Shown here: piece by piece, positions 1 to 6,057 of the stretch
Layout: every line of letters starts with the position of its first letter
How positions within the stretch are numbered: the first letter of the stretch is position 1
Assembly (NCBI GenBank): GCA_034430515.1
Contig: DAOUEP010000065.1
Span: 1 to 13,201 of the forward strand
Source: DAOUEH01 sp034430515
GTDB taxonomy: Bacteria; Chloroflexota; Dehalococcoidia; Dehalococcoidales; RBG-16-60-22
Length of the DNA: 13,201 nt
Reading direction: 5' to 3'
Notes under the pieces: generated by a model
Database searches by the model: none
What the model saw: the letters and a program-made list of their open reading frames with translations, nothing else
What the model was told of the DNA's origin: nothing
Made by a program: the position numbers and the translations under genes

Positions 1-389
1 TCCATGGAGAGGATGGTGCTCTGCGCCCCGATGGCGTCGGCGATTTCGGCGATAAGCTGCTTGCGCTTGACGGCGGCCGTATTGACGTTGACCTTCTCGG
101 CGCCGGCGTTGCGGAGCTTGGTGGCGTCCTCCACCGAGCGGATGCCGCCCCCCACCGAGAACGGGATGAATATCTGCTCGGCGGCCGCGGCGACGAAGTC
201 AATCATGATGTCGCGGTCCTCGCGGGAGGCGGTGATGTCGTAGAAGACGAGCTCGTCCACGCCGTCCTCGTAGTACTGGCGGGCCTTGGCGATGGGGTCG
301 CCGATGTCCCTGGTATCGACGAATTTGATACTCTTGGCGAGTTTGCCCCCGCGCACGTCCAGGCAGACGACTAATCTCTTGCTGAGCAT
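1..389 (-). CDS. hisF: Imidazole glycerol phosphate synthase, cyclase subunit HisF (partial, 3' end outside window)
   Basis: Encodes the cyclase half of imidazole glycerol phosphate (IGP) synthase, the cytoplasmic histidine-pathway enzyme. It uses ammonia from HisH to turn the ribulosyl intermediate (PRFAR) into IGP and AICAR. The first 129 codons are present. Visible hallmarks of the (beta/alpha)8 barrel are CLDVRGGK at residues 9-16, containing the conserved catalytic Asp11; DELVFYDITAS at about 46-56; and the phosphate-binding VGGGIRS at about 76-82. The second catalytic Asp, near residue 130, falls at the window edge, where the last two bases read GA. The ATG at 387-389 is preceded by a GGGAGA ribosome site lying inside the end of hisH, and only 2 nt separate the two genes, so translation is probably coupled. 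The sequence is of the bacterial type reading IKFVDTRDIGDP rather than the common VNFVGLRDAGDP version. The family assignment is firm. Confidence 0.95.
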   Translation of the reverse strand, partial: MLSKRLVVCLDVRGGKLAKSIKFVDTRDIGDPIAKARQYYEDGVDELVFYDITASREDRDIMIDFVAAAAEQIFIPFSVGGGIRSVEDATKLRNAGAEKVNVNTAAVKRKQLIAEIADAIGAQSTILSM

Positions 390-391
390 GG

Positions 392-1009
392 TTATACTCT
401 CCCGTCCCACCGGGCGAAGCGCGCCAGCAGCTCCAGCCCCAGCCGCCCGCTCTTCTCGGGGTGGAACTGGGTGGCGAAGATGTTTCGGTAGCCCAGCGCG
501 CAGCAGAAATCGCCGCCGTATTCGGCGACGGCGTAGATATTTTCCTTATCAGTGGGCTGGGGGTAGTAGGAGTGGACGAAGTAGAACTCGTCCCCCGGCT
601 CGATGCCGTCGAGGAGAGGATGGGGCTTGACTACTCTGACCTCGTTCCAGCCCATGTGGGGTATCTTGAGGCGCTTGTCCTTGAGCCGAAAGCGCACTGT
701 AGCCCCCGGCACCAGCCCCAGGCACGGGGTATTGCCTTCCTCCGATTTTTCCAGGACAATCTGCGCCCCCAGGCAGATGCCCAGCACCGGCACGCCCGCC
801 TTGAAGACGTCCTTGATGGCGGTATCCAGCCCGGCTTCCTTGAGATAGCTCATGGCGCTGGGGGCCGCCCCCACCCCGGGGAAGATTACCCTCTCCGCCC
901 CGGTTATTTCTTTAGGGTCGCGGGTGATGCGGGCGTCGGCGCCTATCTCGACGCAGGCGCGCCGGACGCTGCGGATATTGCCGGCGTTATAGTCAATAAT
1001 GGTAATCAT
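392..1009 (-). CDS. hisH: Imidazole glycerol phosphate synthase, glutamine amidotransferase subunit HisH
   Basis: Encodes the class I glutamine amidotransferase half of IGP synthase. It hydrolyses glutamine and passes ammonia through the HisF barrel. The protein has 205 residues, the normal length. The N-terminus IDYNAGNIRSV is typical of the family. PGVGA at 44-48 forms the oxyanion region, GICLGAQ at 77-83 holds the nucleophile Cys79, and QFHPEKS at 181-187 supplies His183 and Glu185, so the catalytic triad is intact. The ATG at 1007-1009 has only a modest purine stretch (AGAGAG) upstream, and a 95-nt repeat element ends about 13 nt before it. The gene directly precedes hisF. The upstream neighbour is a dGTPase gene, so this looks like a short hisHF pair rather than part of a full his operon; hisA is not between them, although it could lie left of the window. 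Confidence 0.96.
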   Translation of the reverse strand: MITIIDYNAGNIRSVRRACVEIGADARITRDPKEITGAERVIFPGVGAAPSAMSYLKEAGLDTAIKDVFKAGVPVLGICLGAQIVLEKSEEGNTPCLGLVPGATVRFRLKDKRLKIPHMGWNEVRVVKPHPLLDGIEPGDEFYFVHSYYPQPTDKENIYAVAEYGGDFCCALGYRNIFATQFHPEKSGRLGLELLARFARWDGRV

Positions 1010-1022
1010 ATAATAGACTCTC

Positions 1023-1117
1023 TGTCATTGCGAGCGAAGCGAAGCAATCTCCCCCACCCCATCAGTGTTATCTATTCCCACCCAGGCCGCCCTCGCGGCA
1101 TCCGCAGCTTAGCCCGT
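1023..1117 (-). repeat. 95-nt intergenic repeat element, copy A
   Basis: Read on the minus strand, this element starts 7 nt after the dGTPase stop codon and ends 13 nt before the hisH start, filling nearly the whole gap. It begins with ACGGGCTA, contains the 19-nt core TGGGTGGGAATAGATAACA, and ends with a palindrome with arms ATTGC/GCAAT at 1027-1031 and 1044-1048, followed by AATGACA-type sequence. A second element of the same length, order and polarity relative to the upstream gene lies at 10392-10486, with an identical 19-nt core. The two differ in the terminal palindrome. The terminal ATTGCGAG...GCAAT block resembles a repeat I recall from many bacterial genomes. No terminator-like T-run follows it. 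Confidence 0.8.
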
Positions 1118-1124
1118 AGATCCC

Positions 1125-2165
1125 CTACCCCTTCAACTCCTCCGCCAGTCTCATAGCGTAGTGGTCGGTCATGCCGGCGATGTAGTCCACGGCGCGGCGC
1201 GCCGCGGTCTCGCCGTGAAGACGGTATTCCGGTGGGAGCTTGTCTTCGTGCTTCAGGAAATAGGCGTAGAGGTCGTGCACCACCTTTTTGGCTGCTTCCG
1301 CCTCGGCCCGCCCCGTGCCGGGGGTGTAGACCTTTTCAAAGAGAAAATCGCGCACGCGGTTGGCGGCGGCCAGCACCGGGGGGCTCATGCTTACGGCGGG
1401 TCTCTTTCTTATTATATCACAAACGCGCACGTCCCAGGACTGCTCGATGATGTCGCTGACCATGGTATTGATGCGCTGCGAGTGGCTCAGCCCCAGCACC
1501 TCAACGGCCTCCAGGGGCAGGTCCCGCTCTGTGATGATGCCCGCCCGGATGGCGTCGCCGATATCGTGGTTGATGTAGGCCACCATGTCGGCCAGCTTGA
1601 CGACCTCGCCCTCGATGGTGCCCACCTCGCCCCAGTCCTTTCCCAAAATATCCGTGCCGGACTTGGAGTGGTTGAGGATGCCGTCGCGCACCTCCCAGCA
1701 GAGGTTGAGACCGCGGCCGTCTTTCTCCAGCAGGTCGACGACGCGGCGGCTCTGCTCGTTGTGGCGGAAGCCCCCCGGATAAAGCTCGTCGAGGACGTCC
1801 TCCCCCCAGTGCCCGAAGGGGGTGTGCCCCAGGTCGTGCCCCAGGGCGATGGCCTCGGTGAGGTCTTCGTTGAGGTTCAGGGCGCGGGCGATGGTGCGGG
1901 CAATCTGGGCCACCTCCAGCGTGTGGGTGAGGCGCGTTACGTAGTGGTCGCCCAGGGGGGCGATGAATACCTGCGTCTTGTGCTTGAGACGGCGGAAGGA
2001 CATGGAGTGGATGATGCGGTCGCGGTCGCGCTGGAAGCAGGTGCGGACGGGGTCGGGCGGCTCGGGGCGCTCCCGCCCCCGCGAGAGGCGGCTCCGGACG
2101 GCGTGGGGCGAGAGAGCTTCTTCCCGCGCCTCGGTCAGCTGGCGGATGCCTAGTTCCTCAATCAC
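1125..2165 (-). CDS. dgt: dGTPase-like HD-domain deoxynucleoside triphosphate triphosphohydrolase
   Basis: Predicted to hydrolyse dNTPs, classically dGTP, to the deoxynucleoside and tripolyphosphate, affecting dNTP pool balance. It has 346 residues, typical of the shorter Firmicutes/Chloroflexota-type members. RDRDRIIHSMSFRRLKHKTQV at about 46-66 is the family's nucleotide-binding arginine-rich motif. The HD metal site is visible as H81 (RLTHTLEV), H110-D111 (GHDLGHTPFGH) and the Asp-containing LADMVAYINHD at about 191-201. The enzyme therefore looks catalytically complete, though the preferred nucleotide cannot be read from sequence. The start used is GTG at 2163-2165; no in-frame ATG lies upstream before a TAG stop, and no convincing Shine-Dalgarno site is seen. 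A TATACT hexamer sits about 10 nt upstream, which could mean a leaderless transcript. Relatives of this branch can have relaxed dNTP specificity or regulatory roles. Confidence 0.9.
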   Translation of the reverse strand: MIEELGIRQLTEAREEALSPHAVRSRLSRGRERPEPPDPVRTCFQRDRDRIIHSMSFRRLKHKTQVFIAPLGDHYVTRLTHTLEVAQIARTIARALNLNEDLTEAIALGHDLGHTPFGHWGEDVLDELYPGGFRHNEQSRRVVDLLEKDGRGLNLCWEVRDGILNHSKSGTDILGKDWGEVGTIEGEVVKLADMVAYINHDIGDAIRAGIITERDLPLEAVEVLGLSHSQRINTMVSDIIEQSWDVRVCDIIRKRPAVSMSPPVLAAANRVRDFLFEKVYTPGTGRAEAEAAKKVVHDLYAYFLKHEDKLPPEYRLHGETAARRAVDYIAGMTDHYAMRLAEELKG

Positions 2166-2206
2166 CTCATGCCCAGTATACTACTATTTGGCCGCCGCAA
2201 CACGGA

Positions 2207-2229
2207 TACCGGGGCTATTTCCCCCGGTA
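2207..2229 (-). repeat. Perfect inverted repeat downstream of ppsA (possible terminator)
   Basis: Arms TACCGGGG (2207-2214) and CCCCGGTA (2222-2229) flank the 7-nt loop CTATTTC. It lies about 54 nt beyond the ppsA stop and about 40 nt before the dGTPase start, so it could end or trim the ppsA transcript. No T-run follows on the minus strand, so it is not a classical intrinsic terminator. A very similar palindrome with the same CTATTTC loop is at 5940-5958. The rest of the 2166-2282 gap shows nothing recognisable apart from a possible -10 hexamer for the dGTPase gene. Confidence 0.55.
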
Positions 2230-2282
2230 GGCGATGCCCTCAATCATTATCAATTGGAGAAGAAGAAAGGAGAGGGTTTTGA

Positions 2283-4532
2283 TTACTTCACCCCCAGTTT
2301 CTTCTCCGCGGCGGCGATGATATCCCGCGTTATGTCAATCATGTCCGGGCTGACCGATACCGAGGTGATGCCCCACTCCACCAGCTTCTGGGTAATCTCC
2401 GGGTAGACCGAGGGGGCCTGCCCGCAGATGGAGCAGGTAACGCCCTTCTCCTTGCAGGTCTTGACGACCTTCTCGATGGAGAGCATCACCGCCTCGTTGC
2501 GCTCGTCGAAGGTCTCGGCCAGCCGGGAGGAGTCGCGGTCGATACCCAGGGTAAGCTGGGTGAGGTCGTTGGAGCCGATGGAAATGCCGTCGATGCCCAG
2601 GGCCAGGAACTCCTCCAGCAGGATGACGTTGGAGGGCACCTCGCACATCATCCAGATTTTGAACTTGTCGGAGCGCTTCAGCCCCTCTTTGGCCATGATT
2701 TTCATGGTGCGTTCCATCTCCGGCACGGTACGCACGAAGGGTATCATCACCCAGAGGTTGTCGTACTCCTGGCGCACCTTCTTGATGGCGTCCAGCTCCA
2801 GCTTAAAGGTCTCGATGTCGGTGATGTAGCGGGAGGCGCCGCGGTAGCCAATCATGGGGTTCTCCTCGTCCTCCTCGTACTTCTCGCCGCCCTTGAGCGA
2901 CTTGTACTCGTTGGACTTGAAGTCGTTGGTACGGTAGACCACCTGGCGCGGGTGGAAGGCCTTGGCGAACTTCATCAGCTGAGCCGCCAGCTTCTCGGTG
3001 AACTCGGCCCCGCGGCCCTGCTCAATCATGTAGGAGGGGTGCTCGCCGATTTCGGCCACCATGAACTCGGCCCGCAGCAGGCCGATACCGTCGACATCTC
3101 TCTTGGCAACGCGGTCGACTATCTCCGGCTGCGCCAGATTGGCCAGGAGCTTCGTCTTGGTCTTGACTTCTCCCTGGGCGCGTATCTTAACGTCACTGGC
3201 AACTTCTATCTTGCCGTCATAGACCTTACCGTTACCACCATCAACCGTTATTACCTGGCCGTCTTTCAGGGTCGTCGTGGCCGTCTCGCAGCCCACCACG
3301 CACGGTATGCCCAGCTCGCGCGAGACGATGGCGGCGTGGGCGGTGCGGCCGCCCCGGTCGGTGACGATGGCGGCGGCCCGCTTCATGGCGGGGACGAAGT
3401 CCGGGGTGGTCATCTCGGCCACCAGGACGTCGCCCGCCAGGACCTTATCTATCTGCGAGGGGTCGGGCACGATTTTCACCGGCCCGTGGGCCACGCCGGG
3501 GCTGGCCGGCGCTCCGGAAAGAATTACCGGCGCATCGATGTCATGAGTAGCTCCCGCCGTTTCCTTGAGAGTGGTTATCGGGCGGGTCTGTACAATGTAG
3601 ATATTGCCGTTTTCCGTGGCCCACTCGACATCCTGCGGGAAATCGTAATGCTTTTCCAGAGTCAGCCCTATTTTCGCCAGTTGAATTATTTCGGTGTCGG
3701 TTATTTTTTGTTGCGCCTGTTCTTCTTTGGTCAGGTCGATTTTGATATTGTCCGACTTGCCGTGAGAGCCCTCTTTCTTAACGAGCTTCCATTCCTGTTT
3801 CTTGATTTCCTTTTCCAGGATTTTCATATCCTTTTTGCTGACCGAGTAATGGTCCGGGGTAACATCGCCGGAGACAATCATCTCACCCAGTCCCAGGACG
3901 GCCTCGATGGTAATTTTCCCCTTATTGCTGGTGGTGGGTTCCACGGTGAACATGACGCCGGCGGCCTCGGACTGCACCATCCGCTGCACCGGCACGGCGA
4001 TGCCGACGACGAAATGGTCGAAGCCCTGCTCCTGACGGTAGAAGATGGCCCGCGCCTCGAAGAGCGAGGCCCAGCAGTCCTGCACGGCCCGCACCACCGC
4101 CTTGTCCCCCTCCACGTTGAGGAAGGTGGCCTGCTGGCCGGCGAAGGAGGCCTCGGGCAGGTCTTCGGCGGTGGCCGAGGAGCGCACCGCCACCAGCCCC
4201 CGGCCCATCTCGACATAGGCCTTCTCAATCTCCCGGGCGGTCTCCGGGGGCATGGCGGCGCCGCTGATGAGCTGCTGCACCTCGGCAGCGGCGTCCTGAA
4301 GCTGCCGGCTATCGTGAACGTCAACAGGGGAAAGGAGGGCCTTAATCTTATTCTGGATGCCGGACTTCTCGATGAAGTCGAAGTAGGCCCCGGCGGTGAC
4401 GATAAAACCCGGGGGTACGGGGATACCGGCGTTGGTCATCTCGCCCAGGTTGGCCCCCTTGCCCCCCACTATGGCGATGTCCTGCTTGGTCACCTCGTTG
4501 AACCACACAACGGCTTTCTGACCCTTGTTCAT
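2283..4532 (-). CDS. ppsA: Phosphoenolpyruvate synthase (pyruvate, water dikinase)
   Basis: Converts pyruvate, ATP and water to phosphoenolpyruvate, AMP and phosphate, the entry to gluconeogenesis from pyruvate; it acts in the cytoplasm. The 749 residues match the usual family length. Domains in order: an N-terminal ATP-grasp domain (about 8-325) with GGKGANLGEM at 23-32 and the VRSSATAEDLP loop at about 116-126; a swivelling phosphohistidine domain (about 335-445) with GGRTAHAAI, making His399 the predicted phosphocarrier; and a C-terminal PEP-binding TIM barrel (about 455-745) with GLLRAEF, GSNDLTQ at 653-659 and CGQAPS carrying the expected acid/base Cys703. The residue before His399 is Ala where many PpsA proteins have Cys; this is a tolerated variant. 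The ATG at 4530-4532 has a good GGAGG 6-10 nt upstream. It is transcribed divergently from the nuclease-domain gene. Pyruvate phosphate dikinase and rifampicin phosphotransferase are less likely from domain order and spacing. Confidence 0.95.
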   Translation of the reverse strand: MNKGQKAVVWFNEVTKQDIAIVGGKGANLGEMTNAGIPVPPGFIVTAGAYFDFIEKSGIQNKIKALLSPVDVHDSRQLQDAAAEVQQLISGAAMPPETAREIEKAYVEMGRGLVAVRSSATAEDLPEASFAGQQATFLNVEGDKAVVRAVQDCWASLFEARAIFYRQEQGFDHFVVGIAVPVQRMVQSEAAGVMFTVEPTTSNKGKITIEAVLGLGEMIVSGDVTPDHYSVSKKDMKILEKEIKKQEWKLVKKEGSHGKSDNIKIDLTKEEQAQQKITDTEIIQLAKIGLTLEKHYDFPQDVEWATENGNIYIVQTRPITTLKETAGATHDIDAPVILSGAPASPGVAHGPVKIVPDPSQIDKVLAGDVLVAEMTTPDFVPAMKRAAAIVTDRGGRTAHAAIVSRELGIPCVVGCETATTTLKDGQVITVDGGNGKVYDGKIEVASDVKIRAQGEVKTKTKLLANLAQPEIVDRVAKRDVDGIGLLRAEFMVAEIGEHPSYMIEQGRGAEFTEKLAAQLMKFAKAFHPRQVVYRTNDFKSNEYKSLKGGEKYEEDEENPMIGYRGASRYITDIETFKLELDAIKKVRQEYDNLWVMIPFVRTVPEMERTMKIMAKEGLKRSDKFKIWMMCEVPSNVILLEEFLALGIDGISIGSNDLTQLTLGIDRDSSRLAETFDERNEAVMLSIEKVVKTCKEKGVTCSICGQAPSVYPEITQKLVEWGITSVSVSPDMIDITRDIIAAAEKKLGVK

Positions 4533-4579
4533 GCATGCCTCCGTTTTGGTTGGGATTTGCCAGGACTTGGCGACTTACA

Positions 4580-4611
4580 ATTATAGCATATTCGCCCGTA
4601 TTATGTGTCAA
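4580..4611 (-). promoter_or_regulatory. Predicted sigma70-type promoter for ppsA with extended -10
   Basis: On the minus strand there is TTGACA (4606-4611) and TGC-TATAAT (-10 at 4580-4585, with the TGN extension at 4586-4588). The spacing between hexamers is 20 nt, longer than ideal. A perfect -10 plus TGN extension can work without a well-placed -35. It lies about 48 nt upstream of the ppsA start. Confidence 0.6.
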
Positions 4612-4613
4612 CT

Positions 4614-4632
4614 CCGGCCCGGCGGGGGCCGG
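4614..4632. promoter_or_regulatory. GC-rich inverted repeat between two divergent promoters (possible operator)
   Basis: Perfect 7-bp arms CCGGCCC (4614-4620) and GGGCCGG (4626-4632) are separated by GGCGG. It sits exactly between the -35 box of the ppsA promoter (ending 4611) and that of the rightward promoter (starting 4643). The position would suit a shared regulator site, but its function is inferred from position only. Confidence 0.4.
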
Positions 4633-4642
4633 CAAAACCTAT

Positions 4643-4671
4643 TTGACACGCCTGATTATTGGGTTTAGAAT
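4643..4671 (+). promoter_or_regulatory. Predicted sigma70-type promoter for the nuclease-domain gene unit
   Basis: TTGACA (4643-4648), a 17-nt spacer, and TAGAAT (4666-4671) give a near-consensus promoter with ideal spacing. Transcription would start around 4678, leaving a leader of about 35 nt before the ATG at 4713. It probably drives the three genes ending at the terminator at 5918-5937. Confidence 0.8.
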
Positions 4672-4712
4672 TAAGATTACATCGGTTGAGAAAAGGGTGA
4701 GGTGTACCCGCT

Positions 4713-5264
4713 ATGATTGAAATGACTATCGACAGCATCCGCGTCAGCCTGATGAACTACCAGCGGGTGGTGATATTAAAGGAAAAAATGAGCGACCGCT
4801 ACCTCCCCATCTGGATTGGCCCCTCCGAGGCGGACGCCATCGCCGTCAAGCTTCAGGGCGTTACCGTGCCCCGCCCCCTGACCCACGACCTGCTCGGCTC
4901 CATCATCGATACGATGGGGGCCAAAGTAGATTCCATCATCGTCAACGACCTCAAGAACGATACGTTCTACGCCAAGATTATCCTGGAGATGGACGGCAAG
5001 CAGGTGGAGGTGGACTCGCGCCCGTCCGACGCCCTGGCCCTGGCGGTGCGCAGCACGGTGCCCATCTTCGCCGAGGAATCGGTGCTGGACAAGGCCGGCA
5101 TCCTCCTCGACGGCGAGACGGGCAAGCCAATTTTTGAGGAAGGCGAGCCGGGCGAGGGCCGGCACGGCCGGGTGAACGAGGAGGACGTGAAGCGAAAGAT
5201 GTCCGCCTTCTACGATTTCATCAACACCCTCGACCTGGACGACTTCGACAAGCGCAAGTCATAA
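4713..5264 (+). CDS. Bifunctional nuclease (BFN/DUF151) domain protein
   Basis: A member of the BFN/DUF151 family, whose characterised plant member has DNase and RNase activity; the bacterial role is poorly defined. The family domain covers about residues 1-130: the MIEMTIDSIRVS start, LPIWIGPSEADAIA at 31-44, RPLTHDLL at 54-61, and DSRPSDALALAVR at 101-113 are the recognisable family blocks. A charged linker follows (about 133-158, Glu/Gly-rich). The tail ends with a short amphipathic segment (FINTLDLDDF), similar in style to the C-terminal extension of other bacterial members. At 183 residues the length is within the usual range. It has no signal peptide or membrane segment, so it is cytoplasmic. 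The ATG at 4713 follows a purine-rich AGGGTGAGG site. The stop directly abuts the ATG of the next gene, implying coupled translation. It is the first gene after a strong promoter. Confidence 0.9.
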   Translation: MIEMTIDSIRVSLMNYQRVVILKEKMSDRYLPIWIGPSEADAIAVKLQGVTVPRPLTHDLLGSIIDTMGAKVDSIIVNDLKNDTFYAKIILEMDGKQVEVDSRPSDALALAVRSTVPIFAEESVLDKAGILLDGETGKPIFEEGEPGEGRHGRVNEEDVKRKMSAFYDFINTLDLDDFDKRKS

Positions 5265-5588
5265 ATGAACGAGAGCCTGATTAAGCGACTGATTGCCTCG
5301 ATAAAGTGCGCCTCCTGCGGGCAGAACTACGGCGAAGAGCACATCCACGTCATCGAGCACCGCGACGAGCTGTGGTTTCTCAAGGTAAGCTGCCCGTCCT
5401 GCCGGATAAGCTGCCTGGTGGCGGCCATCATCCGCGAGGACGCCGCCCCGGAGATTGTTACCGACCTCACCCCGGCGGAGCTCCGGAAGTTCCAAGACCT
5501 CAAGCAAATCGGCGAGGAAGACCTGCTGGAGATGCACTACTTCCTCAAGAATTTCGACGGCGATTTCCCCCACCTCTTCCGCCGTTAG
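5265..5588 (+). CDS. Small zinc-ribbon-like protein of unknown function
   Basis: Codes for 107 residues that I cannot assign to a characterised family. Two knuckles, CASC (Cys15, Cys18) and CPSC (Cys43, Cys46), with an extra Cys50, are spaced as in a zinc ribbon covering about residues 12-50; the stretch between them is strand-like. The remainder (about 55-107) is acidic, probably helical, and contains LTPAELRKFQDLKQIGEEDL and an aromatic-rich end (HYFLKNFDGDF). It has no membrane segment or signal peptide. Its ATG immediately follows the stop codon of the nuclease-domain gene (0-nt gap), with no independent ribosome site as good as its neighbours', so it is probably made by translational coupling in fixed ratio to that protein. 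A partner or adaptor role with the nuclease-domain protein is inference from position only. Confidence 0.8.
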   Translation: MNESLIKRLIASIKCASCGQNYGEEHIHVIEHRDELWFLKVSCPSCRISCLVAAIIREDAAPEIVTDLTPAELRKFQDLKQIGEEDLLEMHYFLKNFDGDFPHLFRR

Positions 5589-5613
5589 CTAACGCCACAC
5601 CGGGAGGAAAGCT

Positions 5614-5913
5614 ATGGCCATTGACGGGACCTACCAGATAGAAATAGATACGCCCATGGGGAAGCAAAGCGCCAAAGTCACCCTCAAGACGGACGGCGGC
5701 GCCCTCAGCGGCACCATGGAGGACGGCTTCGGCAAGCACGACTTCGGCGGCGGCCAGGCCGAGGGCGATAAGTTTGCCTGGGGCATGGAGATGGACAGTC
5801 CCTTCGGCAAGATGCAGCTGGACGTCACCGGCCAGGTAGCCGGCGACGCCATCTCCGGCGAGGTCAAGGCCGGTAACTTCGGCACCTCCCCCTTCCAGGG
5901 GAAGCGCGCTTAA
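5614..5913 (+). CDS. 99-aa internally duplicated beta-rich protein, function unknown
   Basis: Not assigned to a characterised family. The protein is Gly-, Asp- and Lys-rich, lacks Cys, signal peptide and membrane segments, and has an alternating pattern expected of beta strands. It contains two copies of one unit about 49-50 residues apart: IDTPMGK (11-17) matches MDSPFGK (60-66), ALSG (30-33) matches AISG (79-82), and the following FG...F.GG (39-47) matches FG...FQG (89-96). This suggests a small barrel built from a duplicated hairpin set, perhaps a ligand-binding fold. A strong GGGAGG site lies just upstream of the ATG at 5614. It is the last gene before an intrinsic terminator and 25 nt after the zinc-ribbon gene, so it is probably co-transcribed. 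Confidence 0.8.
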   Translation: MAIDGTYQIEIDTPMGKQSAKVTLKTDGGALSGTMEDGFGKHDFGGGQAEGDKFAWGMEMDSPFGKMQLDVTGQVAGDAISGEVKAGNFGTSPFQGKRA

Positions 5914-5917
5914 AGGC

Positions 5918-5937
5918 GGGGGCTTTTCCCCCTTTTT
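5918..5937 (+). terminator. Intrinsic terminator after the three-gene unit
   Basis: GGGGG (5918-5922), loop CTTTT, CCCCC (5928-5932), then TTTTT (5933-5937), starting 4 nt after the stop codon at 5911-5913. It separates the nuclease-domain unit from the ATP synthase operon. Confidence 0.85.
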
Positions 5938-5939
5938 AT

Positions 5940-5958
5940 CCGGGCTATTTCGCCCCGG
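5940..5958 (+). repeat. Imperfect palindrome, second copy of the CTATTTC-loop hairpin
   Basis: CCGGGCTATTTCGCCCCGG has arms CCGGG/CCCGG around a CTATTTC-containing loop and is 19 nt long, like the core of the hairpin at 2209-2227, from which it differs by two single-base indels. It lies directly after the terminator. Both copies sit in spaces following gene units. Confidence 0.5.
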
Positions 5959-5976
5959 CGGGGACGGCGGCGGTAC

Positions 5977-5992
5977 TATATCCAAAGATATA
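5977..5992. promoter_or_regulatory. AT-rich inverted repeat upstream of the atp promoter
   Basis: Perfect arms TATATC (5977-5982) and GATATA (5987-5992) with loop CAAA, ending 8 nt before the -35 box at 6001. It may be a regulator site, or an AT-rich region helping polymerase binding. A TATAAT overlaps its right arm (5989-5994) but has no plausible -35. Confidence 0.35.
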
Positions 5993-6000
5993 ATCTGAGC

Positions 6001-6030
6001 TTGACCTGGCCGGGCCGTTTCTGGTATCAT
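6001..6030 (+). promoter_or_regulatory. Predicted promoter of the ATP synthase operon
   Basis: TTGACC (6001-6006), 18-nt spacer, TATCAT (6025-6030). Transcription would begin near 6037, about 20 nt before the first start codon at 6058. It is the best promoter between the upstream terminator and the first atp gene. Confidence 0.65.
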
Positions 6031-6057
6031 GCTCAGGGTCAGGTAAAGCGAGGCCGT

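Noticed and set aside
1161..2153. Plus-strand open frame of 330 codons opposite the dGTPase gene
   Set aside because: Antisense shadow of a gene with intact HD motifs; the translation is Val/Gly/His-rich and resembles no family.
2952..4586. Long plus-strand open frame of 544 codons opposite ppsA
   Set aside because: It is the complement of a clear, full-length PEP synthase gene, has a low-complexity His/Gly/Leu-rich translation and no ribosome site; GC-rich codon usage leaves the antisense frame open.
6001..6057. Upstream TTG start adding 19 residues to the AtpZ-like protein
   Set aside because: The TTG is part of the predicted -35 box, the added residues are not hydrophobic or family-like, and the ATG at 6058 fits the family length.
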